Assembly (NCBI GenBank): GCA_016839245.1
Contig: JAEOUN010000110.1
Coordinates: forward strand, 1 to 64,000
Length of the DNA stretch: 64,000 nucleotides
Direction: 5' to 3'
Source of the DNA: Candidatus Thorarchaeota archaeon
Lineage (GTDB): Archaea; Asgardarchaeota; Thorarchaeia; Thorarchaeales; Thorarchaeaceae
Positions 36,145 to 45,214 of this stretch are shown here, one piece after another. The notes beneath the pieces were generated by a model. The model had not been told where the DNA came from, searched no databases, and worked only from the letters and a program-made list of their open reading frames with translations. The translations under genes and the position numbers were made by a program. How positions within the stretch are numbered: position 1 is the first letter of the stretch; every line of letters starts with the position of its first letter.

Positions 36145-36604
36145 TTTCGTAAATGATGGCGTCCTCATCATCGTAATACTCTACGATCTTGTCTATTGCC
36201 ATCATTCCAACTTTCTCGTAGAGTTTACGTGCAGGACTATTATTTTTTCTTACCTCTAACTCGCAACTTCCAAGTCCAGATTTAATCATTGTTTTAAATG
36301 TTGATTGAAGAAGTTGAATGCCGTATCCCTTGCTTCGTTCTGACTCAATGATAGCAATATTTAGGATATGTCCCCTCTCTTCACTATAGTCTTCTTCCCA
36401 TACGACATAACCTATTACAGCAATATCCATGGCCATTACATTCATGAAAATGACTAGATCTTCCTCAACTCGAAATATCCCCCCCTTTTTAGCTATAGTA
36501 TAGAATATTTCTCTTTCCCAAGGGGGAGTGAAACTCTTTCTTTCAATCTCTACAATAATGTCAACATCATCCAGCGTTGCTGGGCGAATTTGAAAATCCT
36601 GCAT
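36128..36604 (-). CDS. rimI: RimI-type N-alpha-acetyltransferase
   Basis: A 158-residue GNAT protein close to archaeal RimI/Ard1, which acetylates protein N-termini. Motifs: IRPATLDDVDIIVEIERKSF at the N-terminus, WEREIFYTIA, HILNIAIIESERSKGYGIQLLQ (acetyl-CoA loop R-x-x-G-x-G variant), LEVRKNNSPARKLYEKVGM and a final YYDDEDAIIYEI typical of RimI. It is convergent with the 1300-residue protein gene and overlaps its last codons. Confidence 0.85.
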   Translation of the reverse strand: MQDFQIRPATLDDVDIIVEIERKSFTPPWEREIFYTIAKKGGIFRVEEDLVIFMNVMAMDIAVIGYVVWEEDYSEERGHILNIAIIESERSKGYGIQLLQSTFKTMIKSGLGSCELEVRKNNSPARKLYEKVGMMAIDKIVEYYDDEDAIIYEIIFEQ

Positions 36605-36621
36605 TTTTAAACACCAGATAT

Positions 36622-36993
36622 CTAAAGTTCCTCATTTCTATGTATGTTATAATCAACTGTTTGTCCACAACTCGGGCAATAAGTTGCATTTACAGGTATT
36701 GGATTATGACAGAATTTACAGTACGATCCTACAGCCATGAATCCGGATTCTTGGCCAATGTTTGACTTACCTTGTGTTGCTAGTGTAGGTATTAAAAAGA
36801 CCATTACAAAGAAAAGAAGTATTCCTATCCCGAATAAAAGGAAGACGTTGAAAGGCTGAGTATTACCAAACACGAAGAATGGAAAGATGAAGAAGAATCC
36901 ACTCTCCATTTCCCAACTTGGTAGTAGAAGAAGGATTACTCCTAGGATAATTAAAACGAAACCAAAAAAGAAAAGACAAGGAGACCACTTCAT
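36622..36993 (-). CDS. Two-TM protein with C-terminal zinc ribbon
   Basis: A 123-residue protein with two hydrophobic segments (about 4-24 and 46-72). A short linker and a four-cysteine zinc ribbon (CKFCHNP and CPSCGQ) near residues 92-112 follow. Archaeal genomes have many such membrane-anchored zinc ribbons of unknown role. It lies just upstream of rimI on the same strand, 17 bases apart, and may share its transcript. Confidence 0.65.
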   Translation of the reverse strand: MKWSPCLFFFGFVLIILGVILLLLPSWEMESGFFFIFPFFVFGNTQPFNVFLLFGIGILLFFVMVFLIPTLATQGKSNIGQESGFMAVGSYCKFCHNPIPVNATYCPSCGQTVDYNIHRNEEL

Positions 36994-37013
36994 CCATGAA
37001 TCCTTCTTGTGTA

Positions 37014-37361
37014 TTACAACATACCTCGTTCTTTCATCTGTTTAACAATCTGCTGATACTTCTTATCATCAGAGATCATATCATTTACCTGAATCTCCAA
37101 AGAATGTGTACCTGGAAGCACTGATACTTCAATCTCATTATCAGGATAAACCGATTCTAGACGGTGTCGTATCAGAATACCAATAAGACCCCCCATTGGG
37201 CAATATGGGACGGTTGGTTTAAACTGCACCTTTATTGTATCATCATCGACTTCAATGTATTCTTGCTTCACTATAGACATCTGAGGATCAGTTATCGAAA
37301 TCGGATGTTCTGGATCCATTACCGGTTCAAGTGCCTTGAATACTTCACTCACTGTGGTCAT
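37014..37361 (-). CDS. MIP18/DUF59-family iron-sulfur assembly factor
   Basis: A 115-residue DUF59 protein. Motifs: ALEPVMDPEHPISITDPQM, VKVQF-type strand, and the conserved cysteine C54 in PTVPYCPMGGLIG, followed by IEVSVLPGTHS. The family (eukaryotic CIAO2/MIP18, bacterial SufT) helps load iron-sulfur clusters. I place the start at ATG 37361, with a GGGGAC element just before it, rather than 19 codons upstream. A zinc-ribbon membrane gene follows on the same strand. Confidence 0.85.
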   Translation of the reverse strand: MTTVSEVFKALEPVMDPEHPISITDPQMSIVKQEYIEVDDDTIKVQFKPTVPYCPMGGLIGILIRHRLESVYPDNEIEVSVLPGTHSLEIQVNDMISDDKKYQQIVKQMKERGML

Positions 37362-37497
37362 TTTTGTCCCCGAATCAAAGTCCCTCTCCTGAGTGCTTAA
37401 TAATCTATGGCTCTGCATGTAAGGATATCATAAGCAATTGAGTTATAACGGGAAGGTAAAGTTATATCTATAATTATACAGCTGTAATCATATTTCG

Positions 37498-37993
37498 ATG
37501 AAAGGAAAATCTACGAAAGATGTTGCCTATGATTCATTAGGGGGTATATCTAATATCATCAGCCAAGAAAAAACGCCGCCGTTATCTTTTCAAAATCACT
37601 GTGGTTGGTCCGGATGATAGACTACTTGAAAAGGTGCTTTCGACTTTTGAACCAGTAGTTACTGTGGATGGTATACGTATTGGATCCGCAGAAATTGACA
37701 TTGATAGTTCAGAGATTCATGCTGTATTTATGTCTCCAAAGCATTCTGCTTTAGATATACTTCTCACTTTGACATTCAAAGGAGCTAGTGCGGTAATTAT
37801 CGTTTTGAAGGAACCTGATCCTGAACTTGAAGCAATATATAGAAATGAGATTCGCGACAATCTAGGCTCTGGAATTCCTACTCGTGTTCTTACTGTCGAG
37901 CTACCAATCGATGATTTCAAGAAAAACGAGATACAGCATACTCTTGATGATGTCATAGAGGAAATCTTACTTAAGAAGAAAATTTCACCTTAA
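37498..37993 (+). CDS. Degenerate small-GTPase-like protein with a frame break at an A6 run
   Basis: From about 37541 the frame encodes KRRRYLFKITVVGPDDRLLEKVLSTF, then a GASAVIIVLKEPDPE block and IPTRVLTVELPIDDF. The layout parallels Rab/Arf-type GTPases (FKIVVVG P-loop strand, gA-gvilVfD strand, ip-ilv-NK-D strand). The P-loop GxxxxGK[ST] is replaced by GPDDRLLEK and the NKxD by VELP, so GTP binding is unlikely. No start codon exists in this frame before GTG 37601. ATG 37498 opens the neighbouring frame, and dropping one A from the A6 run at 37568-37573 joins them into a 164-residue protein with a sensible N-terminus. Sequencing error or programmed slippage are both possible. Confidence 0.55.
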
Positions 37994-38083
37994 AGCACAT
38001 AAAAAGTTGTAAGATATATTGTAAGACGGACGTAATCAAAACCCTTTTCTCATTTTTTAATTCAATTGAACATGGTGTGAGCA

Positions 38084-39145
38084 GTGAGCTCTGATAATAG
38101 AAAGTCTGACGAATATTGGATGGGTGTCCGTGATGCACTCAGAATGGTAGACAGTTTTAATAAATGGGCAAATAGAAATCCCGGTCGTGCCAAGACATTG
38201 GATGACTTTATCCATGATGGTCTAATTGCGGCTGCAAAGCGGTGTGAATCTTGTCTAAAAGAGAAGTTGGGATTAAGTTTCTCCTCTGAAGAAGAAAAGA
38301 TAGAATATGATGAGATTCCTGTAGAACAAGATGAATCGCCTGACTATGAAACCCGTATTGAATTTGATGAGTCGCCAATCATTGAAGATGATATGCATGA
38401 TTTCGAGTCTACTCCTTCTCCCAAGTTGCCTTCAGAACAAGTGCATGAGATGGTGTCTGATGAAATAATGCCGGAGGATGATCTTGTAGATACAGAGGTT
38501 GAAGGAACGGTGATAACCGAGGTTTCCGAAGAAGTTGATGAATCTCCCTCAATTGATTATGTTGCAAGACGTGATGATGAAGCTTTAGACGACATCGACA
38601 CAGAAGGACCCCCTCGTGACTTCTCTACTGATTTTGTGCTTGTTGAACCAACACCTCTTATTGTAGATGCACACGAAGAAGAGGACACTCAAGATAAATC
38701 CCACGACGCTGAAATTTTAGAGGATGAAGAAACTGATGTTGAATCAGATTTCGATGATGCCAGTCATGAGGAATCATCCTTCACATGGGCTGAGTATGAG
38801 GCGGCAGTAACTCCGTCCTCTGAAGTGGAAGAACTAGATGATGATGTCTTGTCTTCAATAGATGAAGAAGTTGATGAAGAATTGTATGATGATGCTGAAA
38901 TTACAGAGCCCCCAGAGCCGCCAAAAATTTGGAGTCCTTATGGTGAATCTTCAGTTTCTGATGAGGAAGATTTGTCAGATGAAATTGATAGTGATGATGT
39001 TGAAACAGGTATCTCTGACGCTACTGAACATTATGAAGAAGAAAGTGATGAAGCAATTCATCCGCCACCTCCCCCTCCACCGGAAAGTGAAGAAGACGAA
39101 GAGGAACGGAGGCGTAGAGCCAGACGATTATTCTTTGGTGCTTAA
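38084..39145 (+). CDS. Acidic, mostly disordered protein with polyproline and basic tail
   Basis: A 353-residue protein. Residues 8-65 form a helical domain (YWMGVRDALRMVDSFNKWANR) with two Cys (CESC). Residues 70-325 are extremely rich in Asp, Glu and Ser with little predicted structure. A run of seven prolines near residue 330 (IHPPPPPPPES) precedes an acidic patch and a basic C-terminus RRRRARRLFFGA. It starts with GTG. The composition resembles scaffold or surface-interaction proteins, and the proline run is a possible profilin or SH3-like ligand. That is inference. It converges with the E1-like gene, overlapping by 18 bases. Confidence 0.6.
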   Translation: MSSDNRKSDEYWMGVRDALRMVDSFNKWANRNPGRAKTLDDFIHDGLIAAAKRCESCLKEKLGLSFSSEEEKIEYDEIPVEQDESPDYETRIEFDESPIIEDDMHDFESTPSPKLPSEQVHEMVSDEIMPEDDLVDTEVEGTVITEVSEEVDESPSIDYVARRDDEALDDIDTEGPPRDFSTDFVLVEPTPLIVDAHEEEDTQDKSHDAEILEDEETDVESDFDDASHEESSFTWAEYEAAVTPSSEVEELDDDVLSSIDEEVDEELYDDAEITEPPEPPKIWSPYGESSVSDEEDLSDEIDSDDVETGISDATEHYEEESDEAIHPPPPPPPESEEDEEERRRRARRLFFGA

Positions 39146-40165
39146 ACTCTTCATTATTTCCTGGTAGAGTCTTACTGCATCATCTGCAGTATTGACTCCT
39201 TTTACAATTGCATTTCCAGTAACCATCAGAATGACCTTTCTTTCTTTGGAAGTACTAATTACTAGAGACCTTCCAACCTGCTTAACCAAATATGTCCCTG
39301 AAAGAATCTTGGCGATTTTCTCAAGATTCATTATCTTCAAATTTGGTGGTGTAATATTGAAACTTTGAGAGCAAAGGTGGGTGACATGTAATTCCTTGCT
39401 TTCATCTTTAATTTCTATTGAACTCGAACATACAGAACAGGTCTTTGATCGACTGATATCAAAGGTTTCGAAGCTCAACGATTCTGAATCGATTGTCATA
39501 AGACGATTAGCCAACTGTGGTGTTTGACCAGTAGCAATGAATACCGCCTCATTTACCTCTATCGCAGATGCCAGAGATAATAATGTGGGCGAAACTCCAA
39601 CATTAGCACACGAATTCTCTGGGTTATCTATTGTATTTCCCATGATACAGTTGAAGCAAGCAGTCTTACCAGGAATGAACGTTGAAAGATTAGCATAATA
39701 TTCAACCGCTCCTGCAAAAATGTAAGGGATTCTGAGTTTTAGGCTTGCCTTGTTTACAATCCGTCTTGTAGCAAATGAATCCAATCCATCAATAATAATG
39801 TCTGATTCTCGCAAAAGCTGGATTGCATTATCTTCTTGTAATGAGACAGAATATGCTTCAAGATTCACTTCTGGATTCATCAAAGTCAAGTTTGTCGCTG
39901 CGGCTTCAGCTTTAGGTTTTCCAATATCATCTGTATTGTATATCGTCTGCCTTTGAATATTAGAGAGTTCAACAATATCTCTATCAATGATTCTTATTTT
40001 TCCAAAGCCTATAGCAGTCAACAATCTTAGCACCGGACTACCAAGTCCTCCTGCTCCCACAACAGTCACAGTTGTGCTCATGATGGCTTTCATTTTATCT
40101 TCGCCAATATTTCTGAGAGCTATAAGTCGAGAGTATCTCTCTCTTTGCTGTTTTGTTAGATTCAT
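39128..40165 (-). CDS. E1-like ThiF/MoeB/HesA adenylyltransferase with C-terminal extension
   Basis: Activates the C-terminal glycine of a ubiquitin-like sulfur carrier. A 345-residue protein with nucleotide loop GAGGLGSPV (37-45), D61-R62 (RIIDRDIVELSNIQRQ), Arg/Lys in GKPKAEAAA and DGLDSFATRR. The zinc site is C170-C173 (CFNC) and C243-C246 (CSVC). The usual catalytic-loop position has C186 in NSCANVG. The last 90 residues add an alpha/beta extension instead of a rhodanese. Candidate SAMP-type carriers are not in the window, so its partner is unknown. Confidence 0.85.
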   Translation of the reverse strand: MNLTKQQRERYSRLIALRNIGEDKMKAIMSTTVTVVGAGGLGSPVLRLLTAIGFGKIRIIDRDIVELSNIQRQTIYNTDDIGKPKAEAAATNLTLMNPEVNLEAYSVSLQEDNAIQLLRESDIIIDGLDSFATRRIVNKASLKLRIPYIFAGAVEYYANLSTFIPGKTACFNCIMGNTIDNPENSCANVGVSPTLLSLASAIEVNEAVFIATGQTPQLANRLMTIDSESLSFETFDISRSKTCSVCSSSIEIKDESKELHVTHLCSQSFNITPPNLKIMNLEKIAKILSGTYLVKQVGRSLVISTSKERKVILMVTGNAIVKGVNTADDAVRLYQEIMKSLSTKE

Positions 40166-40222
40166 GTGTGTGTTTTAGATACAATCCATTCACTTAAAAT
40201 CTTGGACATTTAACACAGAGCT

Positions 40223-41047
40223 ATGGACTACACAGCTGAAGTCGCAATTGGCATTCGTAGAAATCCACGAGAATCCTTGTCTTATGCATTATCTAAACTA
40301 TCCGCTCCTTTGGAGATACCAAACAGATTAGAGAATATTATCATAAAGCCATCAATCTATGACCCTAATCTTGTTGGAAATACGAATCCTGAGGTTGTTA
40401 AGGCAATTATTCCAATCATCAGATCTCTTGCACCTATTTCAATTGTTGAAAGTGACAATCCATTAAGATCAGCATCAACAGCTTTTACGAAATGTGGATA
40501 CGACAGTTTTGCTACGGCTGAGGTACGACTTGTTAATCTATCTCAAGAACCTAGACAGAAGATGGAGATGTCTGGGCATTATTTCAAAGACCGTGCAATG
40601 CCAATACTTCTGCAGTCTGGCTCTCTCTTCATAAACGTTCCAACAATGAAGTTGGAGCCTAATCTGGTATCTGTCGGGGCTGGTATCAAGAATTTATTTG
40701 GTTTACTTCCAGAAGTTGACAAACGTATGTATCATGAACACCTGCATGATATTCTGCTTGATCTTTTGATAGCATTTCGACCACATCTCACAGTAGTCGA
40801 CCTTACAAAGATAGTCATAGGAAATCGTGAAGATGGAATAACACGTAATGCTGGTGCAATTTTAGTCGGGCATGATCCAATTGCAGTTGATGCTGTGTGT
40901 GCTGATCTCATGAATCTCAATCCAATGAGAATTGACTTTCTTAAACGAGCAAATGAACTAGGTCTTGGCGAAGCTGTTATTGATAGGATACGCATTATTG
41001 GCACTGAAGAACAAAAGGCAAAATTATTTGACTTCTGTAAACTTTGA
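40223..41047 (+). CDS. DUF362-family protein
   Basis: A 274-residue protein of the DUF362 family. Motifs: IIIKPSIYDPNLVGNTNPEVVKAII, SIVESDNPLRS, LFINVPTMKLE, AGIKNLFGLLP and LVGHDPIAVDAVCADLMNLNP. The family has an amidohydrolase-independent alpha/beta core often joined to ferredoxin domains. This member has no ferredoxin part. Function is not established. It lies divergent from the E1-like gene and is followed by an aminotransferase on the same strand. Confidence 0.85.
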   Translation: MDYTAEVAIGIRRNPRESLSYALSKLSAPLEIPNRLENIIIKPSIYDPNLVGNTNPEVVKAIIPIIRSLAPISIVESDNPLRSASTAFTKCGYDSFATAEVRLVNLSQEPRQKMEMSGHYFKDRAMPILLQSGSLFINVPTMKLEPNLVSVGAGIKNLFGLLPEVDKRMYHEHLHDILLDLLIAFRPHLTVVDLTKIVIGNREDGITRNAGAILVGHDPIAVDAVCADLMNLNPMRIDFLKRANELGLGEAVIDRIRIIGTEEQKAKLFDFCKL

Positions 41048-41102
41048 CCAAACAGAAAGCATTTATCAAACATTATTCTCCCGCTCAATCTGACCACAGT
41101 CC

Positions 41103-42305
41103 TTGCGGATTGTGAAAAAGAAATCGAGTGTACCAGAAATGGACTGGACTTCTCACACAATGGAACGTATTCCTGAGTCAGGAACCCTGAAGATGTTTGA
41201 CTTAGCCAAAAAATTAGAGAAACAAGGTAAGAAGATTTACCATTTTGAGGTTGGTCAACCTGATTTTCCAACTCCTAAGAATATCGTAGATGCTGGGATT
41301 ACTGCATTGAAGAAGGGCCTAACACAATATACGCCGGCTCGTGGTATTCCTCAGCTGCTTGATGCAATCGAAGGCCGCTATAAATCACGGGGCATTGATT
41401 TTGATGGAACAAAGAATGTGATAGTCACTCCTGGAGCTAAGATGGCCCTGTTCCAGGGATTTCTAGGCACATTGGATGCTGGTGATGATGTTCTCGTATT
41501 ATCTCCTGCTTGGCCAACTTATAGAGTAATGATTCGAACTGTCAATGCAAAGCCGGTAGATGTCCACACAAATAGCGATTATGCATTGGATGATGAATTG
41601 CTGAAAAGTTGTATTTCTCGAACAGTTAGTGCATTGGTTGTGAATTCTCCGAATAATCCAACTGGAGGTGTTTTAAATAAAGAGCAATTGAAATTAATTC
41701 ACGACCTCGCAGTTGATCATGATTTTGTGGTTTTCTCTGATGAGATCTATGAGGAGTTAGTCTATGATGGGTTTAAACAGACATCGATGCTAGAGATTGA
41801 TTCATCAATGCATAACACGCTTGTAATTAATGGTCTATCAAAATCATATTCTATGACTGGATGGCGTCTTGGGTTTGCGATTGGCAATCAAGAAACAATA
41901 ACAAATATGGCAAGAATTCAACAAAACACAACCTCCTGTGCAACATCCTTTGTGCAATATGCCGGTGTGGAAGCATTGACTGGAGATCAGAGCTCGATAC
42001 ATAAAATGACTTCTGAGTATCAAAAAAGGAGAGATGAAATCATTCGTCGCTTCAACAATATCGAAGGTGTATCCTGCTTGAATGCAATGGGTGCCTTCTA
42101 CGTCTTCCCTGACATCTCCAAATATGGTCTCAGTAGTACTACCCTTGCAGAATTGATACTAAAAAAGGTTGGAATATGTTGTACACCAGGTGTTGCCTTT
42201 GGTCAGAAATATGATAATCATTTACGATTCTCATATGCCACCTCAATAGATGAGATACAAGAAGGGATGGAGAAGCTCACAGAGTTTCTGCCTACGCTTT
42301 TATGA
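41103..42305 (+). CDS. Class I aminotransferase (aspartate aminotransferase family)
   Basis: A PLP-dependent fold-type I aminotransferase of about 400 residues. Motifs: FEVGQPDFPTPKNIVDAG, QYTPARGIPQLLDAI, VVNSPNNPTGGVLN (substrate/PLP Asn), FSDEIYEELVYDG (PLP Asp and Tyr), and the Schiff-base lysine in GLSKSYSMTGWRLGFA. The R of FRFSYATS at the C-terminus (LRFSYATSIDEI) binds the substrate carboxylate. Several starts are possible: TTG 41103, GTG 41112 or ATG 41139. Substrate (aspartate or branched or aromatic amino acids) is undefined. Confidence 0.93.
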   Translation: MRIVKKKSSVPEMDWTSHTMERIPESGTLKMFDLAKKLEKQGKKIYHFEVGQPDFPTPKNIVDAGITALKKGLTQYTPARGIPQLLDAIEGRYKSRGIDFDGTKNVIVTPGAKMALFQGFLGTLDAGDDVLVLSPAWPTYRVMIRTVNAKPVDVHTNSDYALDDELLKSCISRTVSALVVNSPNNPTGGVLNKEQLKLIHDLAVDHDFVVFSDEIYEELVYDGFKQTSMLEIDSSMHNTLVINGLSKSYSMTGWRLGFAIGNQETITNMARIQQNTTSCATSFVQYAGVEALTGDQSSIHKMTSEYQKRRDEIIRRFNNIEGVSCLNAMGAFYVFPDISKYGLSSTTLAELILKKVGICCTPGVAFGQKYDNHLRFSYATSIDEIQEGMEKLTEFLPTLL

Positions 42306-42367
42306 TATCTTAATTGGTAATAAATATTGAATTATTAATCTAGACGAGTGGATATTCCTTGAGATCA

Positions 42368-42958
42368 ATGGAAATCGAAAATCCAAATGAGGAATCTCCT
42401 CTACCCAGCTTTGAGTGTACAAGGTGTGGTGCTTGCTGTCGTAATGATCAAATCCTTATTACCGTCACAAACAAAGACATACTCAGAATAGCACAGACCC
42501 TGATGTTAACACCTCATGAAACAATGCGCGCTCTCGACTTTTATCTTCTTGACGAAGGCAAACCTATTCCTGCTGGTCTGGAAATTATTCCATCTATAGA
42601 TACTGAAAAAGGTCCTGCATATATTGCTCTGAAAAAGCTGGAAAATGGCGATTGCATCTTTCTCAAAGATGATGAATGTATGATTCACCTTATTCGTCCA
42701 ATAGTCTGTAGATCCTACCCTTTTGTCTTCAATAAAACAGATGAAGAGATCTCCTGGGGACTTTCTTCGAAAAAGGAAATCTGTCCTGGGTTGGGTGTTG
42801 GTCCAAGAGTATCTGAAGCAGAGTTGATTTCTCTTGCCAAAGAGATACTCAACGATTTTGATGAGTATCGCAAAGTTGCTAATGAATGGAACACTCAAAC
42901 TTCGCAAAAAACTGCATTGGGATTTATTTCTCAAGTGTTATCCATAGTCGATAGCTGA
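42368..42958 (+). CDS. YkgJ-family cysteine-cluster protein
   Basis: A 196-residue protein with the YkgJ/Fli B-type cluster CTRCGACCRND at the N-terminus. Further cysteines follow in GDCIFLKDDECMIHLIRPIVCRSYPF and ICPGLG, the family's metal-binding pattern (zinc or iron-sulfur). I prefer ATG 42368 over the TTG at 42359, as TTGAGATCA precedes it. Some relatives take part in protein lysine methylation or flagellin modification. Here no such neighbour exists. It is followed by a convergent cysteine-rich gene. Confidence 0.8.
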   Translation: MEIENPNEESPLPSFECTRCGACCRNDQILITVTNKDILRIAQTLMLTPHETMRALDFYLLDEGKPIPAGLEIIPSIDTEKGPAYIALKKLENGDCIFLKDDECMIHLIRPIVCRSYPFVFNKTDEEISWGLSSKKEICPGLGVGPRVSEAELISLAKEILNDFDEYRKVANEWNTQTSQKTALGFISQVLSIVDS

Positions 42959-42976
42959 GAATACTCTCTGTGTCAA

Positions 42977-43951
42977 TTATAGTTTCGATAGAATTTGAAG
43001 AATGTTTCCAAAATTGTGTTCTACTGTACGACTCTTTTCAGTATATTTTGCTAGCACTACAATTCTGTCATCATATGCGGCTAATGCTGCAAACCTATCA
43101 GAGCGTATCTCTGAATGAATCTGCTCATTGAGAATCAGAATTTCATCTGATGTACGTAATATGTATTGAAGCATCTTAATTAAGAGATTGAAGTCATTGA
43201 TGTCACGGAGTTGTAAGGTCTGACTATAAAACTGGAATTCTAATCTTGCTAAGCGCTCTCGCATTCTTACAAGGTGCAAAATCCAACTCTCGGCCTTTTC
43301 TTCCTTTAGTGTTTCTTTTAGGTCAGACCAATAATGTTGCTGATCGAGAAGTTGCACTAGATAGCTACGCAGAAATCCAAAGTGGTCAACTCCCGCTTCA
43401 ATATCCTCCTCGGTCCCAATGGGTTTCATCATCGAGTCCATTTGACTATGTTTTACCGCAATCTTCAAAGAGAATTTGTCAACATATCTCTTGACTTCAT
43501 CAGTCTTCTCCTTTCTAGTCATAAGATCCGCAAAAGTATCTCCCAGTGTGAGAATGAATTTGTAAAGGCATTCCGAACAGATTTCAGCACTTGCAGAGGC
43601 TTCTTTCGTTGAAAGGAACTGCAGAGCATCTTCAAGATCATCGCCAGGTACATCTTTTCCATGAATTCTTAGAATCCATCCCTGTGAAATGCAGTATACT
43701 CTGTTATCTGGATAATTGATATAGATTGATGCATAGCAAATGTTGCCATCTCCAGCTTTCTCCTCTTGCATGCTTTCTTTGGATGTATGAAATGAAAAAA
43801 TAGATGGGTCTATCTCGATTGCTTCAACCTCTAATACACTATCATCATTGACACAGAGTTTCTCATCTCCAAATACCTTAAAGCAAGGGCAACCTCTCAC
43901 AATTTTAATCGACGAGGTTTCTTGTTCTCCAAACACGTTTCTCTGCTCCAA
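42977..43951 (-). CDS. Cysteine-rich protein, tandem paralogue B
   Basis: A 324-residue protein with no recognised family. Conserved with its upstream neighbour: IVRGCPCFKVFGDEKLC near residues 18-33, VYCISQGW near 83-93, and ICSECLYKFILTLGD near 124-138. The second half is a helical bundle with coiled-coil character. Five to seven cysteines in matched positions suggest a metal or redox site in the N-terminal domain. It is soluble. It shares strand and orientation with the paralogue at 44021-45013, with 69 bases between them. Confidence 0.65.
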   Translation of the reverse strand: MEQRNVFGEQETSSIKIVRGCPCFKVFGDEKLCVNDDSVLEVEAIEIDPSIFSFHTSKESMQEEKAGDGNICYASIYINYPDNRVYCISQGWILRIHGKDVPGDDLEDALQFLSTKEASASAEICSECLYKFILTLGDTFADLMTRKEKTDEVKRYVDKFSLKIAVKHSQMDSMMKPIGTEEDIEAGVDHFGFLRSYLVQLLDQQHYWSDLKETLKEEKAESWILHLVRMRERLARLEFQFYSQTLQLRDINDFNLLIKMLQYILRTSDEILILNEQIHSEIRSDRFAALAAYDDRIVVLAKYTEKSRTVEHNFGNILQILSKL

Positions 43952-44020
43952 CTAATACCAGAATGACTCTGTTTCATTACTTTGATGATATTATACCTAT
44001 ATCTGTCATGCATTTAGAAG

Positions 44021-45013
44021 TTATTGTGAAGTCTGTGCATCAATTTTGCTAAGGATGGTAACAAGGTTACTAAACATGAATTCTGTCTTTTGCCTTTTTT
44101 TGGAGTGTTTTCTAAGAGATTCTTGTATCTCAGGATTCAAAGCTTTTTGTTCTAGTAATTCATGAGTTATTTCACGAATGAGATCACTTAATCTAATCAC
44201 TTTTTCAGAGATGCCAACTATGAATCGAAGAGTATTCAATGGGTCTGAATCTTCAGGATTCTCCTCGAAATCAAGCACTTGTGTAAGAAATACCGACTCA
44301 AGTCTATAGAGTACTCGATAGTAATCAACAAGGTTTACTAATCTTTCATCTGCCTTGCTCTCTCTCAATTTCATAGTGAGAGATGTCCATTGAGACTTGG
44401 ATTTAGTTAATCTCTTGATATGTTGGCGCAAGTGTTGTTGTAGCTCTTCGGAACTGGCAGATGATGATGCGCCACTCAGCTCTGCTGCTAATCTTGATGA
44501 TACTTCTCTTACATATCTTGACACAATCTCATACCGTTCCCTGTCTGTAAGAAAACCTTCTGACGCTTCACCAAGAGTTCTCAGGTATTTGTATAGGCAG
44601 TCTGAGCATATCACACCACCTTTGCTCATTTCAGATGATGTGACAAATTGAAGAGCGCTATCAATCTCATGCGCTTTGATATCTTTCTTGTTGATAGTTA
44701 TTCGTTGACCTTGACTTACACAGTAGCAATATCCTTCGTCTCTATCCAAATAGATGAGAAGATAGCACATACTCTCCTTATCACTCTTGAAATCATCAAG
44801 ATCATCTAATACTTCAATGTCCTCGAAGAAGGACGGATCTACTGAAATGGCATTGATTGGAAACACATCATCTCTATTGAGACAGACTCGTTCTTCACCA
44901 AACTCTCTATAGCACGGACATCCCTTAACAAGGCGTGTAGTAGACCGTTTTACATCTACAATAGATGTGTCCAGTCCTAGTTCTGAGGATCTATGTCCTA
45001 TCGCTTCACACAC
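44021..45013 (-). CDS. Cysteine-rich protein, tandem paralogue A
   Basis: A 330-residue homologue of the next gene downstream. Matching blocks are LVKGCPCYREFGEERVC, YCYCVSQGQRITINKKDI and VICSDCLYKYLRTLGEAS; the helical C-terminal half aligns less well. The pair arose by duplication and has diverged considerably, so both copies are probably in use. There is no signal peptide or membrane segment. I do not recognise the family, and metal binding is inferred from cysteine conservation between the two copies. Confidence 0.65.
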   Translation of the reverse strand: MCEAIGHRSSELGLDTSIVDVKRSTTRLVKGCPCYREFGEERVCLNRDDVFPINAISVDPSFFEDIEVLDDLDDFKSDKESMCYLLIYLDRDEGYCYCVSQGQRITINKKDIKAHEIDSALQFVTSSEMSKGGVICSDCLYKYLRTLGEASEGFLTDRERYEIVSRYVREVSSRLAAELSGASSSASSEELQQHLRQHIKRLTKSKSQWTSLTMKLRESKADERLVNLVDYYRVLYRLESVFLTQVLDFEENPEDSDPLNTLRFIVGISEKVIRLSDLIREITHELLEQKALNPEIQESLRKHSKKRQKTEFMFSNLVTILSKIDAQTSQ

Positions 45014-45214
45014 TCCGTCAACAGCTATAGGTGTCTATCAAGAATATATTATATTAGGTATGAATATCAATCTTTCTTACTCGGCTATTGCTTTCCTACT
45101 CGAAACTGATTCTCTACGCCTTTTCAATCAATCTTGCATATCAAGTTGAATCATTACTCTATGATGCTAATCCTTATTCACCATTAACACAAATGATATA
45201 CAGGAGATTAGACA

